Positions 9,668-21,352 of a DNA stretch of 64,000 nt are shown one piece after another. Each line of letters opens with the position of its first letter. Within the stretch, counting starts at the first letter, position 1. This stretch comes from Herbaspirillum sp. alder98. GTDB taxonomy: Bacteria; Pseudomonadota; Gammaproteobacteria; Burkholderiales; Burkholderiaceae_D. The stretch lies in the NCBI RefSeq assembly GCF_020179755.1, contig NZ_JAIUCY010000009.1, forward strand, positions 124,001 through 188,000. Reading direction: 5' to 3'. A program made the translations under genes and the position numbers. The notes below the pieces were generated by a model that saw nothing but the letters and a program-made list of their open reading frames with translations, made no database searches and was not told the origin of the DNA.

Positions 9668-10456
9668 ATGATCAAGCTCATCCATGCCGTGCTTCTGGCC
9701 GGCTTCGCCTTATCCTCACTGCTCTTTCAACCCGCGCTGGCGGCAGAGCCTGACGGCTCGCGCCTGGACCGCGTGCTGGCGTCGGGAAAATTGCGCGTCT
9801 GCATGACCGGCGACTACAAGCCTTTCACCTTCTATCGGCCCGACCAGCAGTTCGAGGGCATCGATGTCGAGCTGGCGCAATCGCTGGCCAAGTCGCTGGG
9901 GGTGGAAGCGCAGTTCATCAAGACCACCTGGAGCACGCTGATGAACGACTTCATCGCGCAATGCGATGTGGCCATGGGCGGCGTATCGATCACGCTGGAG
10001 CGGCAGAAGAAGGCTGCCTTCTCGGCGCCGCACATGGTGGACGGCAAGTCGCCCATCGTACGTTGCGCAGACCGCCAGAAATTCACCAGCTTCGAGGCCA
10101 TCGACCAGCCGGGCACGCGCGCCATCGTCAATCCGGGCGGCACCAACGAGCGTTTCGCGCGGGCCAACTACAAGCGTGCCACGCTGCTGCTGCACCCTGA
10201 CAACGTCACCATCTTCCAGCAGATCGTCGATGGTCGCGCCGATGTGATGGTGACCGATGCCAGCGAAACGCTGTGGCAGGCCAAGCTGCATCCGGAGCTG
10301 TGCCCGGTCAATCCCGAGCATCCACTGCAATTCGCCGAAAAGGCCTTCATGCTGCCGCGTGGCGATGTGGCGTTCAAGGAGTACGTCGACGCCTGGCTGC
10401 ACCTGGCCAAGGAGACCGGCGAATATCAGCGGGTGTTCGACAAGTGGCTGAAGTGA
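9668..10456 (+). CDS. pheC: Periplasmic cyclohexadienyl (arogenate/prephenate) dehydratase, PheC-like
   Basis: A 262-aa exported protein with the periplasmic solute-binding (SBP_bac_3) fold. The signal peptide ends near LFQPALAA. Several segments match what I recall of the PheC family rather than transport receptors: SRLDRVLASGKLRV, GDYKPF, NPGGTNERFARANYKR, HPDNVTIFQQIVDGRAD and FAEKAF. PheC converts prephenate to phenylpyruvate, or arogenate to phenylalanine. The start at 9668 is the first Met giving a signal peptide; the frame runs far upstream without meaning. There are no adjacent permease or ATPase genes, which fits an enzyme. An ordinary amino-acid binding protein is the alternative. 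Confidence 0.8.
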   Translation: MIKLIHAVLLAGFALSSLLFQPALAAEPDGSRLDRVLASGKLRVCMTGDYKPFTFYRPDQQFEGIDVELAQSLAKSLGVEAQFIKTTWSTLMNDFIAQCDVAMGGVSITLERQKKAAFSAPHMVDGKSPIVRCADRQKFTSFEAIDQPGTRAIVNPGGTNERFARANYKRATLLLHPDNVTIFQQIVDGRADVMVTDASETLWQAKLHPELCPVNPEHPLQFAEKAFMLPRGDVAFKEYVDAWLHLAKETGEYQRVFDKWLK

Positions 10457-10470
10457 GCGGCGTGCGGTAA

Positions 10471-11075
10471 GTCACTGGGTCCCGGCCTGCGCCGGGACGA
10501 CGAGGTTTTTTTGGGCTCGGGGACTATTCCACCGGCATGACGAAGTTGGTTTTACGTCTGTGCCTTCCCCACTACTTCCGTCGTCCTGACGAAAGTCAGG
10601 ACCCAGCGACTTGTAACGGCAGCCAGGGCACGACGGAAGTCACTGGGTCCCGGCCTGCGCCGGGACGACGAGGCTGTTTTGGGATCGGGGACTATTCCAC
10701 CGGCATGGCGAAGTTAGTTTTACGTCCCCGCCTTCCCACTACTTCCGTCGTCCTGACGAAAGTCAGGACCCAGCGACTTGTAACGGTAACCAGGTCACGG
10801 CGAAAGTCACTGGGTCCCGGCCTGCGCCGGGACGACGAGGTTGCTTTGGGATCGCGGCCTATTCCACCGGCATGGCGAAGTTAGTTTTACGTCCGTGCCT
10901 TCCCTACTACTTCCGTCGTCCTGACGAAAGTCAGGACCCAGCGACTTGTAACGGCAGCCAGCGCACGACGGAAGTCACTGGGTCCCGGCCTGCGCCGGGA
11001 CGACGAGGTTGTTTTGGGCTCGGCGCCTATTTCACCGGCATGACGAAGTTAGTTTTACGTCCCCGCCTTCCCCAC
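10471..11075. repeat. Tandem array (~3.6 x 168 bp) of REP-like double hairpins
   Basis: A unit of 167-168 bp starts at 10471, 10639, 10806 and 10974. Each carries two perfect hairpins: GTCCCGGC/GCCGGGAC-type and GTCCTGAC-GAAA-GTCAGGAC. The two are joined by a conserved spacer (ATTCCACCGGCATG). Copies are nearly identical, so expansion is recent. No open reading frame in the array looks real. The same hairpins occur singly at 25.1 kb and 45.3 kb, so this is a dispersed element locally amplified between convergent pheC and ppk2. Confidence 0.9.
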
Positions 11076-11101
11076 CACCCCATACGACATACGCACACTA
11101 T

Positions 11102-11914
11102 TCAGTCGAACTTGAGCTTCTTCAGCTCCGGCTTGGGATCGGGAAACTTCAACTTCAACGCCTGCAGGGTTTCCAGCACCACATTGGCCACCACCAGGTT
11201 ACGGTGGGTCTTGGAATCGGCCGGTACCATGATCCAGGGCGCATGGGCAGTGCTGGTAGCGCGCAGGGCGTTCTGATAGGCCTGCTGGTAGCCATCCCAG
11301 AACTTGCGCTCCTCGATGTCGCCCATTTCGAATTTCCAGTGCTTGCTGGGATCGTCGATGCGGGCCTGCAGGCGGCTCTTCTGTTCGGCCTTGGAGATGT
11401 GCAGGAAGAACTTCAGGATCACCGTGCCGGTTTCGCTCAGCATCCGCTCGAAGTCGTTGATCTGGGCATAGCGTCGCTTGCACTCGCGCTGGTCGATCCA
11501 GTCGTGCACCCGGGTGATCAGCACATCCTCATAATGGCTGCGGTTGAACACCGCAATCTCGCCGGCCACCGGCACCTGCTGATGAATACGCCACAGGTAA
11601 TCGTGCTGTAGCTCAAGCGCACTGGGCGCCTTGAAGTTGGCGATGCGAATGCCCTGCGGATTGACGCCCGCAAACACGTCATTGACGGTGCCGTCCTTGC
11701 CGCTGGTATCCATCCCCTGCAATATCACCAGCACCTTCTGCTGGCGGCTGGCGTACAGCATTTGCTGCTGCAGCCCGATGGCGTCGGCCAGGCGGCTTAC
11801 CTCGGCGCGGTCGGCTTCCTTGTCGCCACTCGACAGCGGTCGGGTCGCAGCTTGCGCATCCTTGATCTGGGTTCGTGAATCGATGGTGAAGCCGGGCGCG
11901 ATCTTCTTTGCCAT
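11102..11914 (-). CDS. ppk2: Polyphosphate kinase 2 family protein
   Basis: A 270-aa PPK2-family kinase that transfers phosphate between polyphosphate and nucleotides. Walker A reads GMDTSGKDG; the Walker B/lid region FNRSHYEDVL and the following helix with arginines are present. The C-terminal SKTHRNLVVANVVLETL is typical of the single-domain family (AMP/ADP phosphorylating classes). It lies downstream of the CoA-binding protein gene on the same strand, with the REP array at its 3' end. Whether it makes ADP, ATP or GTP cannot be told. Confidence 0.9.
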   Translation of the reverse strand: MAKKIAPGFTIDSRTQIKDAQAATRPLSSGDKEADRAEVSRLADAIGLQQQMLYASRQQKVLVILQGMDTSGKDGTVNDVFAGVNPQGIRIANFKAPSALELQHDYLWRIHQQVPVAGEIAVFNRSHYEDVLITRVHDWIDQRECKRRYAQINDFERMLSETGTVILKFFLHISKAEQKSRLQARIDDPSKHWKFEMGDIEERKFWDGYQQAYQNALRATSTAHAPWIMVPADSKTHRNLVVANVVLETLQALKLKFPDPKPELKKLKFD

Positions 11915-11949
11915 GAGGTCTCTTTATGGTGAGGGATGAAGTGCTGGGA

Positions 11950-12390
11950 TCACAGTACGCCCAGATGGTTGCCGACACGGTGTTCGATCTTGATGCACTT
12001 GTCCATGATCACCGTCAAGCCGGCCGCGCGCGCCTTGGCAGCTGCCGCTTCGTGCACGATGTCGAGTTGCATCCACACGCAGTCGGCGCCGATGGCGATC
12101 GCTTCATCGACCACCGGTGGGATATCGGCCGATTTGCGGAAGCAATCGACAATCGAAATACGCTGGTCCTCGGCCGCCACGGCGGTCGCAGCATCAGCCA
12201 GGCTGGCGTGACAATGCTCGCCGAGAATGGTCTGGCCGGCATACATCGGATTGACGGCGACGATCCGGTAGCCGGCGTCCTGCATATAGGCCGCCACATC
12301 GAAACTGGCGCGTTCGGGACGATTGGACAAGCCGACCACGGCAATCACCGGCTTGGTGGATGTTGCGGATGAAGAAAGCGCTGATGCCAT
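11950..12390 (-). CDS. CoA-binding domain protein (YccU-like)
   Basis: A 146-aa single Rossmann-type CoA-binding domain. The start at 12390 (MASALSSS) has GGGAG six bases upstream; the longer frame to 12477 runs into the atp terminator. Motifs: IAVVGLSNRPERAS at the N-terminus and YRIVAVNPMYAG and CVWMQLDIVHEAAAAKARAAG further on, with a conserved CIKIEH near the C-terminus. Such stand-alone proteins resemble the CoA-binding part of succinyl-CoA synthetase alpha, but their role is not well defined. Confidence 0.85.
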   Translation of the reverse strand: MASALSSSATSTKPVIAVVGLSNRPERASFDVAAYMQDAGYRIVAVNPMYAGQTILGEHCHASLADAATAVAAEDQRISIVDCFRKSADIPPVVDEAIAIGADCVWMQLDIVHEAAAAKARAAGLTVIMDKCIKIEHRVGNHLGVL

Positions 12391-12477
12391 CTGTGCTCCC
12401 AAGATTGCGTTAGTCAAGCTGATGACTGTACCCGAAACCCATGATTGCGACAGCGCGCCGCTCAAACCTGCGCCCAT

Positions 12478-12504
12478 GAAAAAAGGCAGCCGAAGCTGCC
12501 TTTT
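12478..12504 (-). terminator. Rho-independent terminator of the atp operon
   Basis: On the minus strand a 10-bp stem AAAAGGCAGC/GCTGCCTTTT with a TTCG tetraloop is followed by a run of T (complement of A at 12478-12484). It lies about 45 bp beyond the atpC stop. Confidence 0.9.
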
Positions 12505-12547
12505 GACGATATTGCCTGCCGTCCCGAAGAACGGCCGCGCTGACGAA

Positions 12548-12970
12548 TCAGCGCTTCTGACGCAACTTCTGGATCGCCGCCAACTGCGCCACTGCCGCGG
12601 CCAGTTCGGCCTGGGCTGCTGCGTAGTCGATCTTCGAATCGCGATTGGCCAGTGCTTCCTCTGCCAGTTTCTTGGCTTCGGCTGCCTTGGCTTCGTCCAG
12701 GTCGGCGCCGCGGATCGCGGTGTCGGCCAGCACGGTCACGGAATCCGGCTGCACTTCCAGCAAGCCGCCAGCGACGAACACGAATTCGTCAGCTGCCTGG
12801 CCCGGCACCTTGATGCGCACGGCGCCCGGCTTGATGCGCGTGATCAGCGGAGTGTGACGGGGATAGATCCCCAGCTCGCCCGCTTCACCCGGCAACGCGA
12901 CGAACTCGGCTTCGCCGGAGAAGATTTCTTCTTCGGCAGAGACCACGTCAACGTGAATTGTATGTGCCAT
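12548..12970 (-). CDS. atpC: F0F1 ATP synthase epsilon subunit
   Basis: A 140-aa central-stalk subunit that couples and inhibits rotation. The start at 12970 ([22 protein letters not shown]) is the normal N-terminus; the frame extension to 13027 covers the atpD-atpC gap. A beta-sandwich ([16 protein letters not shown]) is followed by a C-terminal two-helix domain ([21 protein letters not shown]). It is the last gene of the operon, 66 bp after atpD, with a terminator after it. Confidence 0.96.
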   Translation of the reverse strand: MAHTIHVDVVSAEEEIFSGEAEFVALPGEAGELGIYPRHTPLITRIKPGAVRIKVPGQAADEFVFVAGGLLEVQPDSVTVLADTAIRGADLDEAKAAEAKKLAEEALANRDSKIDYAAAQAELAAAVAQLAAIQKLRQKR

Positions 12971-13036
12971 GTCGTTTCCTATCCGGTTGACCATCCCCGC
13001 TTGCGCGGGAATGGCGCCCAGGATCAACCAATCGGA

Positions 13037-14461
<1,425 letters not shown>

Positions 14462-14487
14462 TTAAATTCTGATTCGCGTGCGTGACG

Positions 14488-15357
14488 TCAGACCGCAGCC
14501 GCACCGGCGACGATTTCCGACAGCTCTTTGGTGATCGCTGCCTGGCGGGTCTTGTTGTAGACCAGCTTCAGCTCTCCGATCACGCTGCCGGCGTTGTCGC
14601 TCGCAGCCTTCATCGCCACCATCCGCGCCGATTGCTCGGACGCCATGTTTTCAGCGACAGCCTGGTAGATCAGTGCTTCGACGTAACGCACCAGCAGCTC
14701 GTCCACCACGCTTTGCACATCGGGCTCGTAGATGTAATCCCAGGAATGCGATCCTTCATCAGCCTTGAGCTTGTCGCTGGTCAGCGGCAGCAGCTGTTGC
14801 AGGGTTGCTTCCTGGCGCATCGTGTTGATGAACTTGGTGTACACCAGGTACACCGCGTCCAGCTTGCCTTCCTGGTAGGCATCGAGCAGCACCTTGACGG
14901 GGCCGATCAGCTTTTCCAGATGAGGCGTATCGCCCAATTGCGTCACGTTGGCGGCCACACGGGCGCCAATACGATTCAGAAAACCGAGACCCTTGTTGCC
15001 AATGGCAACGGTCTCGATTGCAAGGCTCTGGCCTTCCAGTTCACGAATCTTCGCGGTCAGCAGACGCAGCGAGTTGGTATTCATGCCGCCGCACAGACCC
15101 TTGTCGGTCGTGACGACGATGAAACCAACACGCTTGGCAGTATCCTGCTTGACCATGAACGGATGCGTGTATTCCGGATTGGCCTGCGACAGGTTGGCCG
15201 CAATATTGCGGATCTTGTCGCTGTATGGGCGGGCAGCGTGCATCCGGTCCTGCGCCTTGCGCATTTTGGATGCCGCGACCATTTCCATCGCCTTGGTGAT
15301 CTTCTTCGTATTTTCTACGCTCTTGATCTTGCCACGTATCTCTTTACCTGTAGCCAT
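14488..15357 (-). CDS. atpG: F0F1 ATP synthase gamma subunit
   Basis: The 289-aa rotor shaft subunit. The N-terminal coiled-coil helix ([21 protein letters not shown]) and the C-terminal helix ([21 protein letters not shown]) that together enter the alpha3beta3 hexamer are clear. The central Rossmann-like part contains [10 protein letters not shown]. It sits between atpA and atpD. Confidence 0.97.
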   Translation of the reverse strand: MATGKEIRGKIKSVENTKKITKAMEMVAASKMRKAQDRMHAARPYSDKIRNIAANLSQANPEYTHPFMVKQDTAKRVGFIVVTTDKGLCGGMNTNSLRLLTAKIRELEGQSLAIETVAIGNKGLGFLNRIGARVAANVTQLGDTPHLEKLIGPVKVLLDAYQEGKLDAVYLVYTKFINTMRQEATLQQLLPLTSDKLKADEGSHSWDYIYEPDVQSVVDELLVRYVEALIYQAVAENMASEQSARMVAMKAASDNAGSVIGELKLVYNKTRQAAITKELSEIVAGAAAV

Positions 15358-15386
15358 GAGTAAGACTCCTTATAGCCTGGGCAAGA

Positions 15387-16928
15387 TCAGTACGCGCCGG
15401 ATTTCTTGAAGTCAGCGATGGCAGCAGCCAATGCAGCTTCAGCGTCCTTGTCCAGTTGCTTGGTGTCTTCAATCTTCTTCAACAGGTCAGCATGGCTGGT
15501 CTTGACGAAATTGAGCAGACCGGCTTCGAAGGCCAGGATCTTCTTGACTTCGACGTCGTCCATGAAACCCTTGTTGACCGCGAACAGCGACACGGCCATC
15601 AACGAGATCGATTGCGGCGAGTACTGGGCTTGCTTGAGCAGTTCAGTCACACGGGCGCCACGGTCCAGCTGCTTGCGGGTTGCTTCGTCGAGATCGGAAG
15701 CAAACTGCGCGAAAGCGGCCAGTTCGCGGTACTGCGCCAAGTCGGTACGGATACCGCCGGACAGGCCCTTGATGACCTTGGTCTGGGCAGCACCACCCAC
15801 GCGCGACACCGAAATACCGGCGTTGATCGCAGGACGCACACCAGCGTTGAACAGCGAAGTTTCCAGGAAGATCTGGCCGTCGGTGATCGAGATCACGTTG
15901 GTCGGAACGAAGGCGGAAACGTCACCTGCCTGGGTTTCGATGATCGGCAGTGCCGTCAGCGAACCGGTCTTGCCCTTGACTTCACCGTTGGTGAACTTCT
16001 CGACGTAGTCGGCGTTCACGCGCGCTGCGCGTTCCAGCAGGCGGCTGTGCAGGTAGAACACGTCGCCTGGGTACGCTTCGCGACCTGGCGGACGGCGCAG
16101 CAGCAGCGAGACCTGACGGTAAGCCACGGCTTGCTTGGACAGATCGTCATACACGATCAGGGCATCTTCACCGCGATCGCGGAAGTATTCGCCCATGGCG
16201 CAACCCGAGTAGGCCGACACGTATTGCATCGCTGCCGATTCGGAGGCGGTCGCGGCGACCACGATGGTGTATTCCATCGCGCCGTGCGCTTCCAGTGCGC
16301 GCACCACGTTCTTGATCGACGAAGCCTTCTGGCCGATCGCAACGTAGATGCAGGTCATGTTCTGACCCTTCTGGTTGATGATGGCGTCGATGGCGACGGC
16401 GCTCTTGCCGGTCTGGCGGTCGCCGATGATCAGCTCACGCTGGCCACGGCCGACTGGCACCATCGAGTCGATCGACTTCAGGCCGGTCTGCATCGGTTGC
16501 GACACCGATTGACGGGCGATAACGCCCGGCGCGATCTTTTCGATCGGCGCAGTCAGCTTGGTGTTGATCGGACCCTTGCCGTCGATCGGCTGGCCCAGTG
16601 CATTGACCACGCGGCCGCACAGTTCCGGACCGATTGGCACTTCCAGGATGCGGCCGGTACACTTGACCACGTCGCCTTCGGAAATGTGTTCGTACTCGCC
16701 CAGGATAACGGCGCCGACCGAGTCACGCTCCAGGTTCAGCGCCAGGCCGAAGGTGTTACCCGGGAATTCCAGCATCTCACCTTGCATCACGTCGGACAGA
16801 CCATGGATACGGCAGATACCATCGGACACGGAAATCACCGTGCCTTGATTGCGAATCTCAGCGGTATCGCCAAGGCCTTGGATCCGGCTCTTGATCAGCT
16901 CGCTGATTTCAGATGCGTTGAGTTGCAT
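15387..16928 (-). CDS. atpA: F0F1 ATP synthase alpha subunit
   Basis: The 513-aa non-catalytic nucleotide-binding subunit. P-loop GDRQTGKS, the arginine-finger region ([17 protein letters not shown]) and the N-terminal membrane-proximal helix ([16 protein letters not shown]) are all present. It is followed by atpG after 29 bp. Confidence 0.98.
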   Translation of the reverse strand: MQLNASEISELIKSRIQGLGDTAEIRNQGTVISVSDGICRIHGLSDVMQGEMLEFPGNTFGLALNLERDSVGAVILGEYEHISEGDVVKCTGRILEVPIGPELCGRVVNALGQPIDGKGPINTKLTAPIEKIAPGVIARQSVSQPMQTGLKSIDSMVPVGRGQRELIIGDRQTGKSAVAIDAIINQKGQNMTCIYVAIGQKASSIKNVVRALEAHGAMEYTIVVAATASESAAMQYVSAYSGCAMGEYFRDRGEDALIVYDDLSKQAVAYRQVSLLLRRPPGREAYPGDVFYLHSRLLERAARVNADYVEKFTNGEVKGKTGSLTALPIIETQAGDVSAFVPTNVISITDGQIFLETSLFNAGVRPAINAGISVSRVGGAAQTKVIKGLSGGIRTDLAQYRELAAFAQFASDLDEATRKQLDRGARVTELLKQAQYSPQSISLMAVSLFAVNKGFMDDVEVKKILAFEAGLLNFVKTSHADLLKKIEDTKQLDKDAEAALAAAIADFKKSGAY

Positions 16929-16974
16929 ACAAACTCCTAAAAATTTTTATTCGCTTACGCCAGGCTCAGGCTTT

Positions 16975-17508
16975 TCACGCGGCCAGAGCAGCATGCAGCT
17001 GCTGCAATTTCGCGCGTACGGAGGTATCGAATACTTCGTCGCCGACCACGACCCGCACGCCACCGATGAGGCTGCTGTCGACCGTCACCTGGGGAATCAG
17101 CTTGCGGCCGAATTTCTTTTCCAGGTTGGCGACAACATCCTTGACCTGCGCATCCGTCATTTCGAACGCACTGACGATATAAGCATCGGCCGAACCTTCC
17201 TGAGCATTCTTGAGCTCATGGAACTGATCGGCGATCTCGGGCAACAGGGTCAGGCGGCCGTTTTCGATCAATGTCTTGACGAAGTTCTGGGCTTCGACGG
17301 ACAGCGGGGTCTTGACGGCGGCGGCAAACACTTCTGCCAGCTTGTCGTGCGAAACGGAAGGATTGTGCGCCACGGCCTTGAGCTCGGAATGCGCTGCTAC
17401 CTGGGCCATCTCGGAAACGAGATCGGACCAGGCTGCCAGGCTGCCAGCCTTGGCCACACGAAACAGGGCCTCGGCGTAAGGGCGAGCGATCGTTGCAAGT
17501 TCGGCCAT
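16975..17508 (-). CDS. atpH: F0F1 ATP synthase delta subunit
   Basis: A 177-aa peripheral-stalk subunit linking the b dimer to the top of F1. The N-terminal helical domain begins [16 protein letters not shown]. The C-terminal signature ([25 protein letters not shown]) is typical. It starts 1 bp after the atpF stop, implying translational coupling. Confidence 0.96.
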   Translation of the reverse strand: MAELATIARPYAEALFRVAKAGSLAAWSDLVSEMAQVAAHSELKAVAHNPSVSHDKLAEVFAAAVKTPLSVEAQNFVKTLIENGRLTLLPEIADQFHELKNAQEGSADAYIVSAFEMTDAQVKDVVANLEKKFGRKLIPQVTVDSSLIGGVRVVVGDEVFDTSVRAKLQQLHAALAA

Positions 17509-17509
17509 A

Positions 17510-17980
17510 TTACAGCTCTGTCTTCAGTTGGTTCAGCAAGTCGGCGTGAGCCGATGCATTGACTTCGCGCTTGAGGATCTGCTCGGCGCCCTTGACGGCC
17601 AGCGTCGCGACTTCACCGCGCAGTTCTTCACGCGCCTTGTTGACTTGCTGCTCGGCATCAGCACGAGCGTTGGCGACGATACGGGCAGCTTCTTCAGCAG
17701 CCGTCTTCTTCGCCTCTTCGATGATCAGCTGGGCACGCTTCTCGGCATCGCCGATGCGCTTCTGGCCTTCATCGCGCGCCGAGGCCAGCTCGGTCTGGAC
17801 GCGCTTTTCAGCGGCAGCCAGATCAGCCTTGCCGCGGTCGGCAGCAGCCAGACCATCCGCGATCTTCTTGGCGCGCTCGTCGAGCGCCTTGATCAACGGC
17901 GGCCACACGAATTTCATCGTGAAGCCGGCGAGGATGAAGAAGACCACGAACTGAGCAATCAATGTTGCATTTAAGTTCAC
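17510..17980 (-). CDS. atpF: F0F1 ATP synthase b subunit
   Basis: A 156-aa peripheral-stalk subunit. One N-terminal membrane helix ([20 protein letters not shown]) is followed by a long charged coiled coil rich in Ala, Glu, Lys and Arg. Length and layout are normal for b. It lies between atpE and atpH. Confidence 0.96.
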   Translation of the reverse strand: MNLNATLIAQFVVFFILAGFTMKFVWPPLIKALDERAKKIADGLAAADRGKADLAAAEKRVQTELASARDEGQKRIGDAEKRAQLIIEEAKKTAAEEAARIVANARADAEQQVNKAREELRGEVATLAVKGAEQILKREVNASAHADLLNQLKTEL

Positions 17981-18055
17981 GGTAATTTCCTTCTCAGAAT
18001 AACGAGTGCCGGAACCAATCGTCCGGCAAGATGAGAATCGGCTGTGAAGCGCGAA

Positions 18056-18310
<255 letters not shown>

Positions 18311-18373
18311 TTAGAAAAGTTAAGTAAATACAAAATCAAAAAACAAACTGAAAAACAGGTACTGCAAGCCTTG

Positions 18374-19195
18374 TTAATGCGCTTCGTGCGCCTGGCCCAG
18401 GTACACCAGTGTCAACATCATGAAAATGAATGCTTGGAGCAACACGATCAGGATGTGGAAAATTGCCCAGATAGAACCCGCGACGACGTGACCGATAAAG
18501 CCGAATGCGGTCGCGGTCGATCCCAGCAATGCGATCAGCAGGAACAACAGTTCGCCTGCGTACATGTTGCCGAACAGTCGCATGCCCAGGGACACGGTCT
18601 TGGCGGCGAATTCGATGATATTCAACAGCAGGTTGAACGGCGCCAGCCAGATACCGAAGGGCGCAGCGAACAGTTCGTGCACGAAGCCGCCGGCACCCTT
18701 GATCTTGACGCTGTAATACAGCATCAGCGCCAGCACGCCGAGGGCGATGCCGAGGGTGCCGTTGAGGTCGGCGGTAGGCACGATACGGTGATGCATTTCA
18801 CCCATGCCGAAGATACGGAAGATGCCCGACGCCAGGTCGACCGGCAGGAAGTCGAGCGAATTCATCAGGGCGACCCAGACGAACACGGTCAGCGCCACTG
18901 GTGCGATGAAGGTGCGGTTGCCGTGCACGATGGCCTTGGACTGGTCTTCGACCATCTCCACCACCATCTCGACGAAGGCCTGGAAACGGCCCGGCACGCC
19001 CGAGGTTGCGCGACGCGCAGCCAGGTACATGAACAGGCTGCCGATCACGCCGGCGAAAATCGACCAGAAAATGGTATCGACGTTCAGGACCGAGAAATCG
19101 ACGACCTTGGTTTGATGACTGGTGGAAAAATGTCCGAGGTGGTGGACGATATATTCGGAGGCTGTTGGCGCGTGCTCAGCGGCTTCTACGGTCAT
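18374..19195 (-). CDS. atpB: F0F1 ATP synthase a subunit
   Basis: A 273-aa membrane subunit forming the proton half-channels beside the c ring. The conserved segment [16 protein letters not shown] contains the essential arginine. Five to six hydrophobic helices are seen, ending [14 protein letters not shown]. The ATG overlaps the atpI stop as ATGA. Confidence 0.97.
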   Translation of the reverse strand: MTVEAAEHAPTASEYIVHHLGHFSTSHQTKVVDFSVLNVDTIFWSIFAGVIGSLFMYLAARRATSGVPGRFQAFVEMVVEMVEDQSKAIVHGNRTFIAPVALTVFVWVALMNSLDFLPVDLASGIFRIFGMGEMHHRIVPTADLNGTLGIALGVLALMLYYSVKIKGAGGFVHELFAAPFGIWLAPFNLLLNIIEFAAKTVSLGMRLFGNMYAGELLFLLIALLGSTATAFGFIGHVVAGSIWAIFHILIVLLQAFIFMMLTLVYLGQAHEAH

Positions 19196-19569
19196 GGTCG
19201 GTGTCTAAACAGTAAAATGAAATAACTCTTAAGCACCACGATGAAGCTCAGCAGAAACGCGAGCCAGTTAACACCGTGGTACAACCAAACGATCACGCCC
19301 ATGAGCGCGAAAGTCGTAGCAATCTTGATAAATTCCCCGAAGAAAAAGGCCATCGGGTCGGTACCACCGGGCTTACGTGCGCTGACGAAGAGTCGCAAGG
19401 CAAACAAGGCGTTGGGAACCACGCAGCAGATTCCGCCCAGAAGAGCAGACCACAGCGCCGGAAGTCCGCCCAGCATGCTTGCCACCAATGCAACGACGAC
19501 CGTGGTTACGAGCTGCAAAAGGATGATGCGCAGCATATATATCCAATATCGTGCATGCGCCGCACTCAT
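19192..19569 (-). CDS. atpI: ATP synthase-associated protein AtpI
   Basis: A 125-aa protein with four predicted membrane helices, first gene of the operon. AtpI/UncI helps assembly of the c ring or cation supply. The frame starts at 19569 ([12 protein letters not shown]), without a clear Shine-Dalgarno. An internal ATG at 19536 (MLRIILLQ) is an alternative start and has GGA eight bases upstream. The stop overlaps atpB by 4 bp. Confidence 0.85.
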   Translation of the reverse strand: MSAAHARYWIYMLRIILLQLVTTVVVALVASMLGGLPALWSALLGGICCVVPNALFALRLFVSARKPGGTDPMAFFFGEFIKIATTFALMGVIVWLYHGVNWLAFLLSFIVVLKSYFILLFRHRP

Positions 19570-19600
19570 TACGAGCAGACGGCAGCTTAAAAGCCCGGCG

Positions 19601-19630
19601 ATTATAAAGGTTCGATTTCCTGTTAGTCAA
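19601..19630 (-). promoter_or_regulatory. Sigma-70-type promoter of the atp operon
   Basis: On the minus strand TTGACT (complement of 19625-19630) and a perfect TATAAT (complement of 19601-19606) are separated by 18 bp, ending 31 bp before the atpI start. Confidence 0.75.
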
Positions 19631-20202
19631 ACCTTTTACTGCCAGATACCGGCGTTATCTCAGCCATTTATCAGCGAGATGTGGCAAATAGTCTGCGACT
19701 TGGATTTTGCGCATTGCAGCAAATCAAGTGCAGCAATCGTTGTGGATGAGAACGTTGTCACCGCTACTGCTTTCCCGGTCGCTGCATTGCAGTCTTTTTT
19801 CTTATCTTTGAGCAGGCAGATCATGGCTCGCCGGCACTGACAATCACGGAAAATCGAAATGGCAGCGGCAAATGTAATCAAAAGTCGCCCGCTGCGCCAT
19901 AAAAAAAGCGTGAATATTCAATGATTTATGGCCTCGGAGCATGACGCTCGCAAACGACGAACGCTTTTTCGGCGCTGATGCCAGTCAGGGGGGAAGTCAT
20001 CAGATGACTGGGCTCGCTTTTTGGCGCAGAGATGTTGCACCACAGCGAAGCATTTGTCGGCAAAAGCCATGCGAACAGCCTTTACGGTAAATCACCCGCA
20101 TGCCTCGTTGCCGGTGACAACATAAGTTTCTAGAAACACCCAATAGGGCCCGACGTACACAGGGAAAAGATCCGGTTGCGACCTTGAGCCCGGGCGTCCC
20201 TA
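19631..20202. other. Gene-free interval between atp operon and sulfonate cluster
   Basis: About 570 bp with no convincing gene. A 9-bp inverted repeat (AAAAAGCGT near 19905, ACGCTTTTT near 19960) with a long loop is the only structure noticed. Short open frames here show no codon bias or ribosome site. Confidence 0.5.
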
Positions 20203-21297
20203 TCAGGCAGCCTTTCTCTGCGCCACCCGTTGCGCCACCAGCGCGCGCGTGCGCGGGATCAATTCGCGCCCGTAGTCGATGGCGTCTTCCAGCGGATCGA
20301 AGCCGCGAATCAGGAAGTTGGTGACGCCCAGGTCGTAGTAATCCAGCAAGGCCTCGGCCACCTGTTCGGGAGTACCGACCAGCGCCGTCGAGTTGTAGCG
20401 GGCGCCGGTCTCCTTGGCGATGGCAGTCCACAGGCGTTTGTCGACCCGCTCGCCGCGGTCGGCTGCGGCCAGCAAGCGGCGCGCACCTTCGCTTTCCTGC
20501 GGGCCGGTATAGGCTGGATGCAGCTTGCCGTCGCCGGCGCGCAGGCGTCGGGTCTCGGCCAGGATCGCTTCGGCGCGGGCCCATGCCTTCTCTTCGGTAT
20601 CGGCCAGGATCGGGCGGAACGACACCGAGAACGCAATCTCGCGCCCATTTCGCGCCGCCTCACCACGCACGCGCCCGGTCAGGTCGCGCACTTGGTCGAG
20701 CGACTCTCCCCACAACGCATAGATGTCGGCGTGCCGCCCGGCAACTGGAATGGCCGCATCGGAGGCGCCGCCGAAGAAGATCGGGATATGTGGTTGCTGC
20801 ACCGTGCGCACCTCCGAATAAGCCTGCTCGAAGCGATAGAAAGCGCCGTGGTGATCGAACGGCTTCTCGGCGGTCCACACGCGACGCAGGATATCCAGAT
20901 ATTCATCGGTGCGCGCATAGCGCTGGTCGTGATCGAGATAATCGCCGTCACGGCGCTGCTCGGCGTCCGATCCGCCCGAGATGATGTGCACGCCCAGCCG
21001 TCCGCCGGTGTATTGATCGAGAGTGGCCAGTTGCCGCGCCGCCAACGTCGGCGCGGTAAATCCCGGGCGGTGCGCCAGCATCAGCTGAATGCGTTCGGTG
21101 GCTGCGGCGGCCTGGGCAATGGTCAGGATCGCGTCCGGTCCATTCGAATGGTAAGGCACCAGCACGCGGTCGAAACCGGCGTCTTCATGCGCCTTGGCAA
21201 AGCGGCGGGTGTAATCGATATCGATGGCAGGACCGACCGAGGGATGGATCTCGGAGTTCTTGTGGGTGGTGATCATCCCGATGAAATTGACGCTCAT
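20203..21297 (-). CDS. ssuD: FMNH2-dependent alkanesulfonate monooxygenase (LLM family)
   Basis: A 364-aa bacterial-luciferase-like monooxygenase predicted to release sulfite from alkanesulfonates using FMNH2 from a partner reductase. The start at 21297 (MSVNFIGMITTHKNSEIHP) has GGAGG upstream. The TIM-barrel pattern is clear: AHRPGFTAPTLAARQLATLD, RLGVHIISGG, YLDILRRVW and IPIFFGGASDAAI. It is last in a minus-strand cluster with a sulfonate-type transporter. No FMN reductase (ssuE) lies beside it, so reduced flavin must come from elsewhere. Specificity for a given sulfonate is not shown by sequence. Confidence 0.85.
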   Translation of the reverse strand: MSVNFIGMITTHKNSEIHPSVGPAIDIDYTRRFAKAHEDAGFDRVLVPYHSNGPDAILTIAQAAAATERIQLMLAHRPGFTAPTLAARQLATLDQYTGGRLGVHIISGGSDAEQRRDGDYLDHDQRYARTDEYLDILRRVWTAEKPFDHHGAFYRFEQAYSEVRTVQQPHIPIFFGGASDAAIPVAGRHADIYALWGESLDQVRDLTGRVRGEAARNGREIAFSVSFRPILADTEEKAWARAEAILAETRRLRAGDGKLHPAYTGPQESEGARRLLAAADRGERVDKRLWTAIAKETGARYNSTALVGTPEQVAEALLDYYDLGVTNFLIRGFDPLEDAIDYGRELIPRTRALVAQRVAQRKAA

Positions 21298-21352
21298 GAT
21301 ATTGCCTCCATGACTGGAACTCATTTCATAAATAAAGCGCGGCACTCATGCA

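Noticed and set aside
10471..11075. CRISPR array
   Set aside because: The repeat is 168 bp long and tandem without unique spacers, and no cas genes are present.
10537..11276. Open frames across the 168-bp tandem array
   Set aside because: They are translations of the repeated hairpins and change with repeat copy; no coding signature.
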